Shown here: positions 46,283 through 55,420 of the stretch, piece by piece | How the letters are laid out: each line of letters opens with the position of its first letter | How positions within the stretch are numbered: position 1 is the stretch's first letter | NCBI RefSeq assembly: GCF_013283665.1 | Contig: NZ_JABEKU010000002.1 | Coordinates: forward strand, 804,863-868,862 | Length of the DNA: 64,000 nucleotides | Reading direction: 5' to 3' | DNA from: Ensifer sesbaniae | Lineage (GTDB): Bacteria; Pseudomonadota; Alphaproteobacteria; Rhizobiales; Rhizobiaceae | Notes under the pieces: generated by a model | Told to the model about the DNA's origin: nothing | Databases searched by the model: none | Seen by the model: the letters and a program-made list of their open reading frames with translations, nothing else | Position numbers and translations under genes: made by a program

Positions 46283-47194
46283 ATGAGGATGATGATGGCT
46301 CTCGCACATCGCGGCGGCATCGGCCGATACTACAACATCAATGGCTGGCTATTCGTCGCGCCGGCGCTCGGGCTGATCGCCCTTTTCATGATCTATCCGA
46401 TCCTCTGGTCGCTGTGGATGTCGTTCCAGTCCGGCCGCGGGATGATGCTGAAGTTCGCCGGTTTCGCCAACATCGTCCGTCTCTGGAACGATCCGGTCTT
46501 CATCAAGGCACTCACCAACACGATGACCTATTTCGTCGTGCAGGTGCCGATCATGATCCTCCTGGCGCTGATCCTGGCGTCGCTGCTCAACAATCCGAGG
46601 CTCGTCGGCCGCGGCTTCTTCCGCACCGCCATCTTCCTGCCCTGCGTCACTTCGCTGGTCGCCTACTCCGTTCTCTTCAAGGGAATGTTCGCGCTCGACG
46701 GCATCGTCAACTCGACCCTCGAGGCGGTCGGCATCATCGCTTCGCCGATCCCGTGGCTGACGCATCCCTTCTGGGCCAAGGTGCTCGTAATCATCGCCAT
46801 CACCTGGCGCTGGACCGGCTACAACATGATCTTCTACCTCGCGGCGATGCAGAACATCGACAAGTCGATCTATGAGGTGGCCCGCATCGATGGGGTGCCT
46901 GCCTGGGCGCGCTTCACCCACATCACCATCCCGCTGTTGAAGCCCGTCATCCTGTTCACGACAGTCATTTCGACGATCGGCACGATCCAGCTCTTCGACG
47001 AGGTCTACAACCTCACCGAGGGCAAGGGCGGACCGTCGAACGCGACGCTGACGCTGTCGCTCTACATCTACAACCTGACCTTCCGCTTCATGCCGAATTT
47101 CGGATACGCGGCAACGGTCTCCTATGTGATCGTCGTGCTCGTCGCCCTGCTTGCCTCTCTTCAGTTCTTCGCAGCACGGGAGCGTGACCGATGA
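46283..47194 (+). CDS. lacF: Lactose-type ABC transporter permease LacF
   Basis: 303 residues with six transmembrane helices (MalF/UgpA type). The EAA loop that contacts the ATPase is NIDKSIYEVARIDGVPAWARFTHITIPLLKPV. The first helix begins WLFVAPALGLIALFMIYPILWSLWMSF. Several ATG codons are clustered at the start (46283, 46289, 46292, 46295) and no strong ribosome site distinguishes them. The stop overlaps the lacG start. It forms the channel with LacG. Confidence 0.92.
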   Translation: MRMMMALAHRGGIGRYYNINGWLFVAPALGLIALFMIYPILWSLWMSFQSGRGMMLKFAGFANIVRLWNDPVFIKALTNTMTYFVVQVPIMILLALILASLLNNPRLVGRGFFRTAIFLPCVTSLVAYSVLFKGMFALDGIVNSTLEAVGIIASPIPWLTHPFWAKVLVIIAITWRWTGYNMIFYLAAMQNIDKSIYEVARIDGVPAWARFTHITIPLLKPVILFTTVISTIGTIQLFDEVYNLTEGKGGPSNATLTLSLYIYNLTFRFMPNFGYAATVSYVIVVLVALLASLQFFAARERDR

Positions 47195-48012
47195 ACAATG
47201 GATCCGCACGTATCGCCGGCGCCATCGTCACCTACGGCTTCGTCGGGCTGATGGCCTTTCTCTCGATCTTCCCCTTCGTCTGGATGCTGCTCGGTGCTAC
47301 CAATTCGTCGATCGACATCATCAAGGGCAAGATGTTGCCGGGCAGCGCGCTTGCCACCAATATCAGCACCTTCTTCACCCAGGTGAACGCGCCGCTGGTC
47401 TTCTGGAATTCGGCCAAGATCGCCATTCTTGCGACAGCGCTGACGCTCGCCGTCTCGTCGCTTGCCGGCTACGGTTTCGAGATGTTCCGCTCGCGCCGTC
47501 GCGACCGGATCTACAGCGCTCTTCTGCTGACGATGATGATCCCGTTTGCGGCGCTGATGATCCCGCTCTTCATCATGATGGGCAAGGTGGGCCTCATCAA
47601 CACGCACCTCGCCGTGGTGCTGCCGTCGATCGGCTCGGCCTTCGTGGTCTTCTATTTCCGCCAGTGCACCAAGGCGTTCCCGTCGGAGCTTCGCGACGCG
47701 GCCAAGGTCGACGGGCTGAAGGAATGGCAGATCTTCCTCTACATCTACGTGCCGGTGATGCGCTCGACCTATGCGGCGGCCTTCATCATCGTCTTCATGA
47801 CGGCGTGGAACAACTATCTCTGGCCGCTGATCGTGCTGCAGTCAAACGAGACGAAGACGATCACGCTGGTCATCTCCTCGCTCGCCTCCGCCTACTATCC
47901 CGACTACGGCGTCGTCATGGTCGGCACCATTCTCGCAACGCTTCCCACCCTTGCGGTCTTCTTCTTCATGCAACGCCAATTCGTCCAGGGAATGCTGGGC
48001 TCAGTCAAATAG
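47191..48012 (+). CDS. lacG: Lactose-type ABC transporter permease LacG
   Basis: 273 residues with six transmembrane helices (MalG/UgpE type). The EAA loop is ELRDAAKVDGLKEWQIFLYIYVPVMRS. The final helix is followed by QRQFVQGMLGSVK, the usual permease end. It overlaps lacF by 4 bases (ATGA) and is followed within 10 bases by lacZ. Second channel subunit of the importer. Confidence 0.92.
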   Translation: MNNGSARIAGAIVTYGFVGLMAFLSIFPFVWMLLGATNSSIDIIKGKMLPGSALATNISTFFTQVNAPLVFWNSAKIAILATALTLAVSSLAGYGFEMFRSRRRDRIYSALLLTMMIPFAALMIPLFIMMGKVGLINTHLAVVLPSIGSAFVVFYFRQCTKAFPSELRDAAKVDGLKEWQIFLYIYVPVMRSTYAAAFIIVFMTAWNNYLWPLIVLQSNETKTITLVISSLASAYYPDYGVVMVGTILATLPTLAVFFFMQRQFVQGMLGSVK

Positions 48013-48020
48013 GAATGATC

Positions 48021-50285
48021 ATGCGTTCTGTTACATCCTTCAACGACACCTGGGTCTTTTCCGAAGGTTTCTCCGCCACTGAAACCAGCCGGCTGCGGGC
48101 CGGCAAGCCCGTCAGCCTGCCGCACAATGCGGTGGAACTGCCGTTCAACTATTTCGATGAGACCTCCTATCAACGCAGCTTCACCTATCAGAAGGTGCTT
48201 GCCTGGCGTCGGGAGTTCCACGGCCGCGAAGTCTCGCTCGTCTTCGACGCTGCCATGGCCGACGCCGTCGTCTACCTCAACGGCGAAGAAATCGTCGCCC
48301 ACAAGGACGGCTACACGCCCTTCGAGGCGCGGCTGACGGACAGGCTCAAGGAGGGAGACAACCTGATCACGGTCAAGATCGACGGCAGCGAGAACCCGGA
48401 GATCCCGCCCTTCGGCGGCCGCATCGACTACCTCACCTATGCCGGCATCTATCGCGACGTGTGGCTGAAAGTCACCGATGCCGTTTCGGTCGCCAATATC
48501 AAGATCGAGACCCGCGACGCACTCAGCGACACCAAGTCTGTCACGGTCCGCTGCGATCTCGCCAATCCGCAAGGCTTGACCTTCGCCGGTACAATCACGG
48601 CGCTGCTCAAGGACGCCAACGGCCGAGTGCTGGCGGAAGCCATCGGCGAAACCCGCGGCGAGAGCGTCACATTGGAAATGACCGGTCTCGCCAGGCTTTC
48701 GCTCTGGGATATCGACGATCCGGTCCTCTATGAAATCGAAGTCCAACTGCGCAGCGATCGCGGCAGCGACCGCCTCTCCTCGCGCTTCGGCTTCCGCACG
48801 GCGGAGTTCACCACGGATGGGTTCAAGCTCAACGGCCGGCCGCTCAAGATCCGCGGCCTCAACCGCCACCAGGCCTTCCCCTATGTCGGCTATGCCATGG
48901 GCCGCACGGCACAGGAGCGCGATGCGGAGATGCTGAAGAACACGCTGCATTGCAATCTGGTGCGGACCTCGCACTACCCGCAGTCCAAATGGTTCCTCGA
49001 CCATTGCGACCGCATCGGCCTGCTGGTGTTCGAGGAAATCCCCGGCTGGCAGCATATCGGCGGCGAGGCGTGGAAACAGGAGGCGATCCAGAACGTCCGC
49101 CGCATGATCGAGCGCGACTGGAACCATCCTTCGATCATCATCTGGGGCGTGCGCATCAACGAGTCGCAGGACTCGCACGACTTCTACGTCGAAACCAACC
49201 GGCTCGCCCGTGAACTCGACCCGACGCGCCAGACCGGCGGCGTGCGCTACATCACCGACAGCGAATACCTCGAAGACGTCTACACCATGAACGACTTCAT
49301 CCTCGGCAACGAGGAGCTGCCCGGCGCAAACCGCCCGCGCACGGCGCTGCGGCCGCAGCAGGAATGCACCGGGCTCAATCGCAAGGTGCCCTATCTCATC
49401 ACCGAATTCGGCGGCCACATGTACCCGACGAAGATCTACGACCAGGAGCAGCGGCAGGCCGAGCACGTACGCCGGCACCTGGAGGTACTGAATGCCGCGC
49501 ACGGCGACGCAAGCATTTCCGGCGCCATCGGCTGGTGCATGTTCGACTACAACACCCACAAGGACTTCGGCTCCGGCGACCGGATCTGCTATCACGGTGT
49601 CATGGACATGTTCCGTCAGCCGAAATTCGCGGCCTATGTCTATGCCAGCCAGTGCGAACCGTCGGAGGAAGTGGTGATGAAGCCGGTCACCTTCTGGGCG
49701 CGCGGCGAGCGCAACATCGGCGGCGTGCTGCCGCTGATCGTGCTCACCAATTGCGACGAGGTCGAGCTGAGATACGGCTCGCTGGTGAAGCGCGTCGGTC
49801 CGGACCGGGAAAACTTCCCGCATCTGCCGCATCCGCCCGTCGTCATCGACCATCGCCACTTCACCAAGGACGAACTCGGCGTCTGGGGCATGAAGTGGGA
49901 AGATGCCGCTTTCACCGGCTTCATCGACGGCAAGGCCGTTGCCAACCTCCGGATGGTCGCCGATCCCGTGCCGACGACGCTGGAGGTCGTCGCCGACAGC
50001 ACGACGCTGAGAGCCGAAGGGCGTGACGGCGTCCGCGTGATCGTGCGTGCGCTCGATCAGGCCGGCAACGTCCTGCCGTTCCTCAACGATGCGGTCGACG
50101 TCACCGTCACTGGGCCGGCCCGGCTGCTCGGGCCCGAACGCCTCGTCTTCCAGGGCGGCTCGACCGGTTTCTGGCTGGAGACGACGGGAGCTGCCGGCGG
50201 CATCGCGGTCGCGGTGGCCTCGACACGACTTGGGTCCGTAAGACTCGAACTTTCGGCAATCGCCAGCGAGGCAGCGGCTGCATGA
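48021..50285 (+). CDS. lacZ: Glycoside hydrolase family 2 beta-galactosidase LacZ
   Basis: 754 residues from the ATG at 48021 (AGGA 8 bases upstream; another ATG lies at 48015), cytoplasmic. The GH2 sugar-binding jelly roll (about 40-150), immunoglobulin-like domain (about 155-260) and TIM barrel (about 261-560) are recognisable. The acid/base Glu381 lies in RINESQD, the nucleophile Glu462 in ITEFGGHM, and the GH2 signature near [10 protein letters not shown] and [18 protein letters not shown]-terminal beta domain follows. Shorter than E. coli LacZ but normal for the rhizobial type. It splits imported lactose or another beta-galactoside; beta-glucuronidase activity is a possible alternative for this GH2 branch. 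Confidence 0.88.
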   Translation: MRSVTSFNDTWVFSEGFSATETSRLRAGKPVSLPHNAVELPFNYFDETSYQRSFTYQKVLAWRREFHGREVSLVFDAAMADAVVYLNGEEIVAHKDGYTPFEARLTDRLKEGDNLITVKIDGSENPEIPPFGGRIDYLTYAGIYRDVWLKVTDAVSVANIKIETRDALSDTKSVTVRCDLANPQGLTFAGTITALLKDANGRVLAEAIGETRGESVTLEMTGLARLSLWDIDDPVLYEIEVQLRSDRGSDRLSSRFGFRTAEFTTDGFKLNGRPLKIRGLNRHQAFPYVGYAMGRTAQERDAEMLKNTLHCNLVRTSHYPQSKWFLDHCDRIGLLVFEEIPGWQHIGGEAWKQEAIQNVRRMIERDWNHPSIIIWGVRINESQDSHDFYVETNRLARELDPTRQTGGVRYITDSEYLEDVYTMNDFILGNEELPGANRPRTALRPQQECTGLNRKVPYLITEFGGHMYPTKIYDQEQRQAEHVRRHLEVLNAAHGDASISGAIGWCMFDYNTHKDFGSGDRICYHGVMDMFRQPKFAAYVYASQCEPSEEVVMKPVTFWARGERNIGGVLPLIVLTNCDEVELRYGSLVKRVGPDRENFPHLPHPPVVIDHRHFTKDELGVWGMKWEDAAFTGFIDGKAVANLRMVADPVPTTLEVVADSTTLRAEGRDGVRVIVRALDQAGNVLPFLNDAVDVTVTGPARLLGPERLVFQGGSTGFWLETTGAAGGIAVAVASTRLGSVRLELSAIASEAAAA

Positions 50286-51358
50286 GCGAACTCCAACTCA
50301 GCGACGTCAGAAAATCCTATGGCAACTTCGAGGTCATCAAGGGCGTAGACCTCGACATCAGGACAGGCGAGTTCGTCGTTTTCGTCGGACCATCCGGCTG
50401 CGGCAAGTCGACTTTGCTCCGGATGATCGCCGGCCTCGAAGAGATCACCTCCGGTGATCTCTTGATCGATGGCGAACGCATGAACGATGTCGACCCGTCG
50501 AAGCGCGGCATCGCCATGGTGTTCCAGTCCTATGCGCTCTATCCGCATATGACGGTGAGGGAAAACATGGGCTTTGCGTTGCGCTTTGCCGGGGTGCCGA
50601 AGGCCGAGATCGACAGCCGCGTCGGCGAGGCGGCGAACATTCTCGAACTCGGACCGCTGCTCGACCGCAAGCCGAAGCAGCTTTCCGGCGGCCAGCGTCA
50701 GCGCGTGGCGATCGGCCGGGCGATCGTGCGGCATCCGAAGATCTTCCTTTTCGACGAGCCGCTGTCCAATCTCGATGCGGAACTGCGCGTGCACATGCGC
50801 ATCGAGATCGCGCGGCTGCACAAGAAGCTGGCAACCACGATCATCTACGTCACCCACGATCAGGTCGAGGCGATGACGCTCGCCGACAAGATCGTCGTCA
50901 TGCGCGGCGGCGTGGTCGAGCAGGTCGGTTCGCCCCTCGATCTCTATGACGATCCCGCCAATCTCTTCGTCGCCGGCTTCATCGGTTCGCCGAAGATGAA
51001 TTTCCTGAAGGGGATCGTCGAAATGGGCGCGGGCGGAGACAAACACGTCCGCCTGCCGGATTTCGGCAACGCGACGCTTCCGGTTACGGCAAGGGATGCG
51101 GCACCCGGCAGCGCCGTGACGATCGGCATCCGGCCCGAGCATTTCGGCGACAATGGTTCGGCCCATCTCGCTCTGACGATCGACATGCTGGAGCATCTCG
51201 GCGGCGAGACCTTTGCCTATGCTCGCCACGGCAACGGTGAGCTGATCGTCATCGAAACGAAGAACGGCCGCAGCCTGAAGTCCGGCGACAGCATCGCCGC
51301 TCGTTTCGACTCCACCGTCGCTTTGGTATTCGACGCGGATGGCAGACGCCTGCGCTAG
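50282..51358 (+). CDS. lacK: Lactose-type ABC transporter ATPase LacK
   Basis: 358 residues, MalK/UgpC type. Walker A is GPSGCGKST (36-44), signature [15 protein letters not shown], Walker [12 protein letters not shown], and the switch histidine is in [14 protein letters not shown]. The C-terminal about 120 residues form the OB-like regulatory domain ([12 protein letters not shown]). It overlaps lacZ by 4 bases and is the last gene of the operon. A Tn3-type remnant starts just 7 bases after its stop, so any native terminator or further gene may have been lost. Confidence 0.92.
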   Translation: MSELQLSDVRKSYGNFEVIKGVDLDIRTGEFVVFVGPSGCGKSTLLRMIAGLEEITSGDLLIDGERMNDVDPSKRGIAMVFQSYALYPHMTVRENMGFALRFAGVPKAEIDSRVGEAANILELGPLLDRKPKQLSGGQRQRVAIGRAIVRHPKIFLFDEPLSNLDAELRVHMRIEIARLHKKLATTIIYVTHDQVEAMTLADKIVVMRGGVVEQVGSPLDLYDDPANLFVAGFIGSPKMNFLKGIVEMGAGGDKHVRLPDFGNATLPVTARDAAPGSAVTIGIRPEHFGDNGSAHLALTIDMLEHLGGETFAYARHGNGELIVIETKNGRSLKSGDSIAARFDSTVALVFDADGRRLR

Positions 51359-51364
51359 AGTATC

Positions 51365-51793
51365 TTAGGGCTTGCCGGCGACCATCGTGGCGGCGCACCG
51401 GAAGAGATCGGGCCAGTTGGAAACGATCAGCTCTTCGCGGATTTTGCCGCCGATCAGGCCGCGCAAGTCCTTCGGCATTGCTGCAGGATAGAACACGTAG
51501 AGTCGTTTTGAGGGCAGATCGCGGATGCGCAGGATGGGCCGATAGCCGATGCGTTGAGTGCTGAAGGCCGCAGCTACCGTTGGGTCGCGCGCGACCTTGG
51601 TATGTCGGCAGAGGAGTAGCCGCAGGCCCTCGATGAAGCCATCCCGTCCCCAGCGGAAACTCGCGCGTTCATGAAACACCGCGACGGTTCCGTCCTTCAC
51701 TATCGACAATCGGCCGCGACCTTCCGCAACGGCGCATGGCGGTTGCGAAGCGACAAGCTGTAGGCTGGTCGCTCCACAATGGGGGGAAGTCAC
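51365..51793 (-). pseudogene. Tn3-family transposase remnant
   Basis: The open frame gives 142 residues. From about residue 80 it reads QRIGYRPILRIRDLPSKRLYVFYP, then LIGGKIREELIVSNWPDLFRCAATMVAGKP. This matches the conserved region of Tn3-family TnpA (LIGG-I-x5-I-x2-NWDDILRLA). Intact TnpA is about 1000 residues, so only a small piece remains. The residues before about 75 do not look like transposase. The frame stops 7 bases from the lacK stop, marking a deletion or insertion border. No 38-base terminal repeats or resolvase gene were found. Confidence 0.75.
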
Positions 51794-51828
51794 CCCACCA
51801 AGGCACCACTCTCGCGGCAGTCTCGCAC

Positions 51829-52692
51829 TTACGGGAACATGCCCTTTGGCGTCTCGCCCTTCAGGAAGGGCTCGGTGAACGCGTATAGGAGATCCGTCTG
51901 GTTGATGACCGCGGTGTGCGACGTCGCCGGCAGGATCGCAAGGCGAGAGGCGGCGAGCGGCTTGCCCATGTCGCCCATCGCTCCGCCGCCGAGCAGGCGG
52001 AACAGCGCAACATTGTGTTCGAGCGTCGCCACGTCGGCATCGCCGGCAATGATCAGAACCGGTACCTTCAGAGCCTTGACGTCAGCCTCCCAGGCCATCG
52101 GCTCCTTTTCGAGCTGGATGAGCTTTCTCGCCAGTTCCGGAAAGCCGTCCGGGTTGGCGGCGAGCTTGCGATAGTCTTCGGCAAAGGGCAGGCCGACGAT
52201 CATCTCAACGGTCATTTGCGGGATGACCGCCTTGAACTCCGGCTGCCAGCCCTCGGCATCATAGGCGACGGATGCGGCCACGAGCTTGTTGACCTTCTCC
52301 GGATGCCGGATCGCGAGCTGCAGACCGGCGGCCGCGCCCATCGAATAGCCGAAGACGTCGGCCTTCTTGAGATCGACGGCATCCATGAAGGCGGCGACAT
52401 CGTCAGCCAGGTTCGGATAGGTGATCGGCCGGTCGATATCGGTCGTGCGGCCATGGCCCTGCAGCTCGACCACGTAGACCTTGTGGGTCTCGGCAAGCCT
52501 CGGGATGATCTCGCCCATCGACGGAATGTTCATGTAGGCGCCGTGCAGCACGACCAGCGGTTCACCCTCGCCCGAGACCTCGTAATACATCTTCATGCCG
52601 TTGACATCGACGCGATTGCCGATCGGCTCGGCCTCGGCAGTCGCGGTGCCGAAAATTAGCAGGGCGCCTGCGATCAAAGCGGTACGAAACAT
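51829..52692 (-). CDS. Exported alpha/beta hydrolase
   Basis: 287 residues from the ATG at 52692 with GGGAG 8 bases upstream. A signal peptide (about 1-22, LIAGALLIFGTATAEA) sends it to the periplasm. Catalytic features are the oxyanion stretch VVLHGAYMNIPSM, nucleophile Ser117 in FGYSMGAAAG, the acid in IIAGDADVATLEH, and the histidine in LPATSHTAV. It is a general esterase/lipase-like member with no specific substrate signal. It stands alone between the Tn3 remnant and a DUF488 gene, all on the minus strand. Confidence 0.83.
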   Translation of the reverse strand: MFRTALIAGALLIFGTATAEAEPIGNRVDVNGMKMYYEVSGEGEPLVVLHGAYMNIPSMGEIIPRLAETHKVYVVELQGHGRTTDIDRPITYPNLADDVAAFMDAVDLKKADVFGYSMGAAAGLQLAIRHPEKVNKLVAASVAYDAEGWQPEFKAVIPQMTVEMIVGLPFAEDYRKLAANPDGFPELARKLIQLEKEPMAWEADVKALKVPVLIIAGDADVATLEHNVALFRLLGGGAMGDMGKPLAASRLAILPATSHTAVINQTDLLYAFTEPFLKGETPKGMFP

Positions 52693-52836
52693 TCTCAATC
52701 TCCCTGTTGCCAGCGCGGTCCAAAACCGCCGTCGAGATTAAGACGTGCGGCAACCGCCCGTCCCGACATTGACGGCCAAGAAACTTCGCGGTTTTTCATG
52801 CAGCAGGTGGCTCGCAGATCGGGGCGTCCGTTATCG

Positions 52837-53187
52837 CTATGCTCGCCCCAGCATATGGGCCTTGAGGACCTCGGCGTGATTGTGCGTCTCGTCCTTCACG
52901 CTGTAGAGCAAGGTTACCGGGCCTTCTTCGATGAGGTTGCGCAACTGCTCGACCACGGCCCGGTTCCCGTCGAGCTCGGCAAGGTAACGTTTGCTGAACT
53001 CGGCCCAGGTGCCCTGATCTCCATGAAACCAACGGCGCAGTTCCGTCGTCGGCGCGATCTCCTTCAGCCAGAGATCGACCGCGGCTTCCGCCTTGGTCAA
53101 CCCCCGCGGCCACAGGCGATCGACGAGGATGCGCATTCCGTCGCTGTCGGCTTTCGGCTCGTAGACACGTTTCGTGCTCAGTTGCAT
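52837..53187 (-). CDS. DUF488-family protein
   Basis: 116 residues from the ATG at 53187 (MQLSTKRVYEPKADSDGMRILVDRLWPRGLTKAEAAVD). The motif GMRILVDRLWPRGL and the later ELRRWFHGDQGTWAEFSKRY define the DUF488 family of small cytoplasmic proteins of unknown function, often found near stress or metal genes. The end TLLYSVKDETHNHAEVLKAHML is also typical. It lies 87 bases downstream of queE on the same strand and may be read through from the que operon. Confidence 0.85.
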   Translation of the reverse strand: MQLSTKRVYEPKADSDGMRILVDRLWPRGLTKAEAAVDLWLKEIAPTTELRRWFHGDQGTWAEFSKRYLAELDGNRAVVEQLRNLIEEGPVTLLYSVKDETHNHAEVLKAHMLGRA

Positions 53188-53274
53188 GACCGCCCCCCGC
53201 GCATCCCCACCGTTGGAGCATAGACCAAGGCCTTTGTCCAATCGCGCTCCGGTGATCTGGCAACGGCCGGGGCG

Positions 53275-54012
53275 TCACACCCCGCGCCTGTTGCCCCAGA
53301 GCAGGACATGCAACTGCGGCAGAACGCGGGCCTCGAACCAGCGATCCTCCGTTACCTTGCCGACGAGCCAGAGCATGCGGTCGATGATACCGTCGATATC
53401 GACGGTGGCGTTGTCGTCATCAGGCGGTGGCGGCGTGTGGTTGCCGGGCTGCAGGTAGAGCGGCAGATGCGGATAACGAGCCGCGACGTCACGCGCATAG
53501 GCATAGTCGCGCTCGTCGAACACGACGATTTTCAGCGCCACCTCAGGCTTTCCCGCCGCCATCAAAAGACAGTCGTCGAAGTCGTGCCAGTTCGTTTCCA
53601 TGCCGCTCGACGGCGGCTTCGGGCTCAACACCAGGACGTCGAGATCGGCGAACCAGTCCTTCGCGATACTGCCCTGCGTCTCCAGGGCAAACCGGTAACC
53701 ATCCTTTCGCCCACGCGCGATCAGGGGGCCGAGCGGCTGGATCGCCGGATTGCCGCCGGACAGCGAGACCGTGAGCGGCTTGCCGCCCGATAGCCGGATC
53801 ACTTCGCTCCAGATCTGCTCCACCGTCATCGGCAGCCATTGGTCGCGGTATTCGCTGTCGACGGCATGCAGCGTATCGCACCAGCTACAGCGATAATCGC
53901 AGCCGCCCGTGCGCACGAACACGGTCGGCAGGCCGATCAGTATGCCCTCGCCCTGGATCGTCGGGCCGAAGATCTCGCTGACGCGGATGCGCGTTTCGCC
54001 GGGTCCGGTCAT
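53275..54012 (-). CDS. queE: 7-carboxy-7-deazaguanine synthase QueE
   Basis: 245 residues from the ATG at 54012. A radical SAM enzyme with the CX3CX2C variant cluster motif [10 protein letters not shown] (Cys38, Cys42, Cys45), normal for QueE, and the N-terminal [20 protein letters not shown] that forms its substrate region. It converts 6-carboxytetrahydropterin to 7-carboxy-7-deazaguanine on the way to queuosine. It overlaps queD by 4 bases and is the last of queC-queD-queE. The frame beyond 54012 is not used. Confidence 0.94.
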   Translation of the reverse strand: MTGPGETRIRVSEIFGPTIQGEGILIGLPTVFVRTGGCDYRCSWCDTLHAVDSEYRDQWLPMTVEQIWSEVIRLSGGKPLTVSLSGGNPAIQPLGPLIARGRKDGYRFALETQGSIAKDWFADLDVLVLSPKPPSSGMETNWHDFDDCLLMAAGKPEVALKIVVFDERDYAYARDVAARYPHLPLYLQPGNHTPPPPDDDNATVDIDGIIDRMLWLVGKVTEDRWFEARVLPQLHVLLWGNRRGV

Positions 54013-54365
54013 GGCCGGTATTCCGCCCAGGTCTTCGGCGTCTCGCTGACGCGCACCGCCGACGTTTCGGGCAGCCTCGCCTTGCACCAGTCGTAGAAAT
54101 GCTTCGCCAGAAATTCGGCCGTCACCTGGTCGTGGCCGAGAACATCGTTGAGGTGACGATGGTCGAAGCTCTCATCGATATAACGCTTCAGGGGTGCCAG
54201 CTCGTGATAGTCGCGGACAAAACCGTGGACATTCAATTCCTCGGCAGCGAGTTCGACTTCGACGACGTAGTTGTGGCCATGCAGCCGGGCGCATTGGTGG
54301 TCAGCCGGCAGGCTCTTCAGCTGATGCGACGCGGAGAAATGGAACTCCTTGGTGATCCGAAACAT
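54009..54365 (-). CDS. queD: 6-carboxytetrahydropterin synthase QueD
   Basis: 118 residues. The zinc ligands are His14 (FSASHQL), His29 and His31 (LHGHNY), and the catalytic Cys25 lies in [11 protein letters not shown]. The motif [23 protein letters not shown] is the second active-site segment. It makes 6-carboxytetrahydropterin from dihydroneopterin triphosphate. The ATG at 54365 overlaps the queC stop (TGATG) with GAGGTGAAG as ribosome site; a GTG 3 bases upstream is possible. Confidence 0.94.
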   Translation of the reverse strand: MFRITKEFHFSASHQLKSLPADHQCARLHGHNYVVEVELAAEELNVHGFVRDYHELAPLKRYIDESFDHRHLNDVLGHDQVTAEFLAKHFYDWCKARLPETSAVRVSETPKTWAEYRP

Positions 54366-55075
54366 CACTTCACCTCCTCTGCCGCATATGCCGAGGTCGC
54401 AGCCACCCAGAAATCCGGATCCTCATAGTCGGTCGGATCCGCAACGCCGGCGAGATGGAAGGCCTCGCGCCGCTCGACACAGGTGCCACAGCGACCGCAG
54501 TGGCGGGCGCCGCCCTTGTAGCAGGACCAGGTCTCTTCAAAGGGTGTCGCATGGCTTGCGCCGTCGGCGACGATATCCGCCTTTGAGATCGTCACGTAGG
54601 GCGCATAGAGCGCGACCTTGGCGTAACCATCGAGCGCGTGGTTCTGCATCGCCTGGAACGCGTCGATGAAGCCGGGTCGGCAGTCGGGGTAGATGAAATG
54701 GTCGCCGCCATGCACGGCGACGGCCACCGCATCCGCCTTCTGTGCCGCCGCCAGTCCGAAGGCAATGGCGAGCATGATGGCGTTGCGGTTCGGAACAACC
54801 GTCGCCTTCATCGTTTCCTCGGCATAGTGGCCGTCGGGCACGTCGACGTCATCCGTCAGTGCCGATCCGGTGAGATGCGTACCTATCGTGCGGATGTCGA
54901 TGATCTGATGCGGAACGCCGAGGCGCCGGGCGCAAGCCGCGGCAAAGTCCAGTTCCTTGCGGTGTCGTTGTCCGTAGTCGAACGAGAGCAAGCCAACAAG
55001 CTCCCGCTCGGCTGCGACCTTGTGGGCAAGCGATACCGAGTCCAATCCGCCGGAGCAGATGACGATGGTCTTCAT
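54365..55075 (-). CDS. queC: 7-cyano-7-deazaguanine synthase QueC
   Basis: 236 residues. The ATP pyrophosphatase P-loop CSGGLDSVSLAHK (residues 7-19) and the C-terminal zinc site CYKGGARHCGRCGTC, with four cysteines, identify QueC, which converts carboxydeazaguanine to preQ0. First gene of the operon. Its ribosome site AAGGA lies inside the 3' tail of a class I preQ1 riboswitch, so preQ1 should repress translation of the whole operon. No queF (preQ0 reductase) is seen in the window. Confidence 0.95.
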   Translation of the reverse strand: MKTIVICSGGLDSVSLAHKVAAERELVGLLSFDYGQRHRKELDFAAACARRLGVPHQIIDIRTIGTHLTGSALTDDVDVPDGHYAEETMKATVVPNRNAIMLAIAFGLAAAQKADAVAVAVHGGDHFIYPDCRPGFIDAFQAMQNHALDGYAKVALYAPYVTISKADIVADGASHATPFEETWSCYKGGARHCGRCGTCVERREAFHLAGVADPTDYEDPDFWVAATSAYAAEEVK

Positions 55076-55083
55076 GATAGGTG

Positions 55084-55114
55084 TCCTTGTTTTGACCGGG
55101 TAGGCTGCGACCGG
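55084..55114 (-). promoter_or_regulatory. preQ1 class I riboswitch in the queC leader
   Basis: Read on the minus strand, CCGG (55114-55111) pairs with CCGG (55099-55096) around the loop UCGCAGCCUAC, and the A-rich tail UCAAAACAAGGA follows. Loop start UCGCAG and tail AAAACAAGG match the Thermoanaerobacter tengcongensis preQ1-I aptamer (as I recall it) almost base for base. The tail contains the AAGGA ribosome site 8 bases before the queC ATG, so ligand-induced pseudoknot formation would hide it. The downstream queC-queD-queE genes make the precursor of this ligand, supporting feedback control. Confidence 0.78.
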
Positions 55115-55166
55115 ATTACAGGGTGCCTTCTAGGACAAAGCAGGGGCGATGGGAAGCGTTATGTTT

Positions 55167-55201
<35 letters not shown>

Positions 55202-55372
55202 CGTGGTGGGTTTATATCGACCGCCTTCGGGAGCGGCCTCTGGCGTAATCTGGGCGCGCTTCGGCTGCGAATGACGGGAGAACGTGCGCCCGCTGGTTGC
55301 AATCAGCAAATAGCAACTCCAAACACAACCACAAGGCACGCACCAGAGAGAATATGCCGTTGTTTTTATACC

Positions 55373-55416
55373 TTTTGTCCTGCAAAATCAAAAAAATCAG
55401 AATTTGCAGGACAAAA
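55373..55416. repeat. Inverted repeat abutting the nucleotidyltransferase gene start
   Basis: TTTTGTCCTGCAAA (55373-55386) and its exact complement TTTGCAGGACAAAA (55403-55416) flank a 16-base A-rich centre. The right arm ends 4 bases before the ATG, and no ribosome site lies between. It could be an operator, a leader hairpin, or the scar of a mobile element end. Confidence 0.7.
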
Positions 55417-55420
55417 CTTT

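Noticed and set aside
47151-48020. Upstream extension of the lacZ frame through lacG
   Set aside because: The extension is an out-of-frame reading of lacG; GH2 homology begins at the ATG at 48021, which has its own ribosome site.
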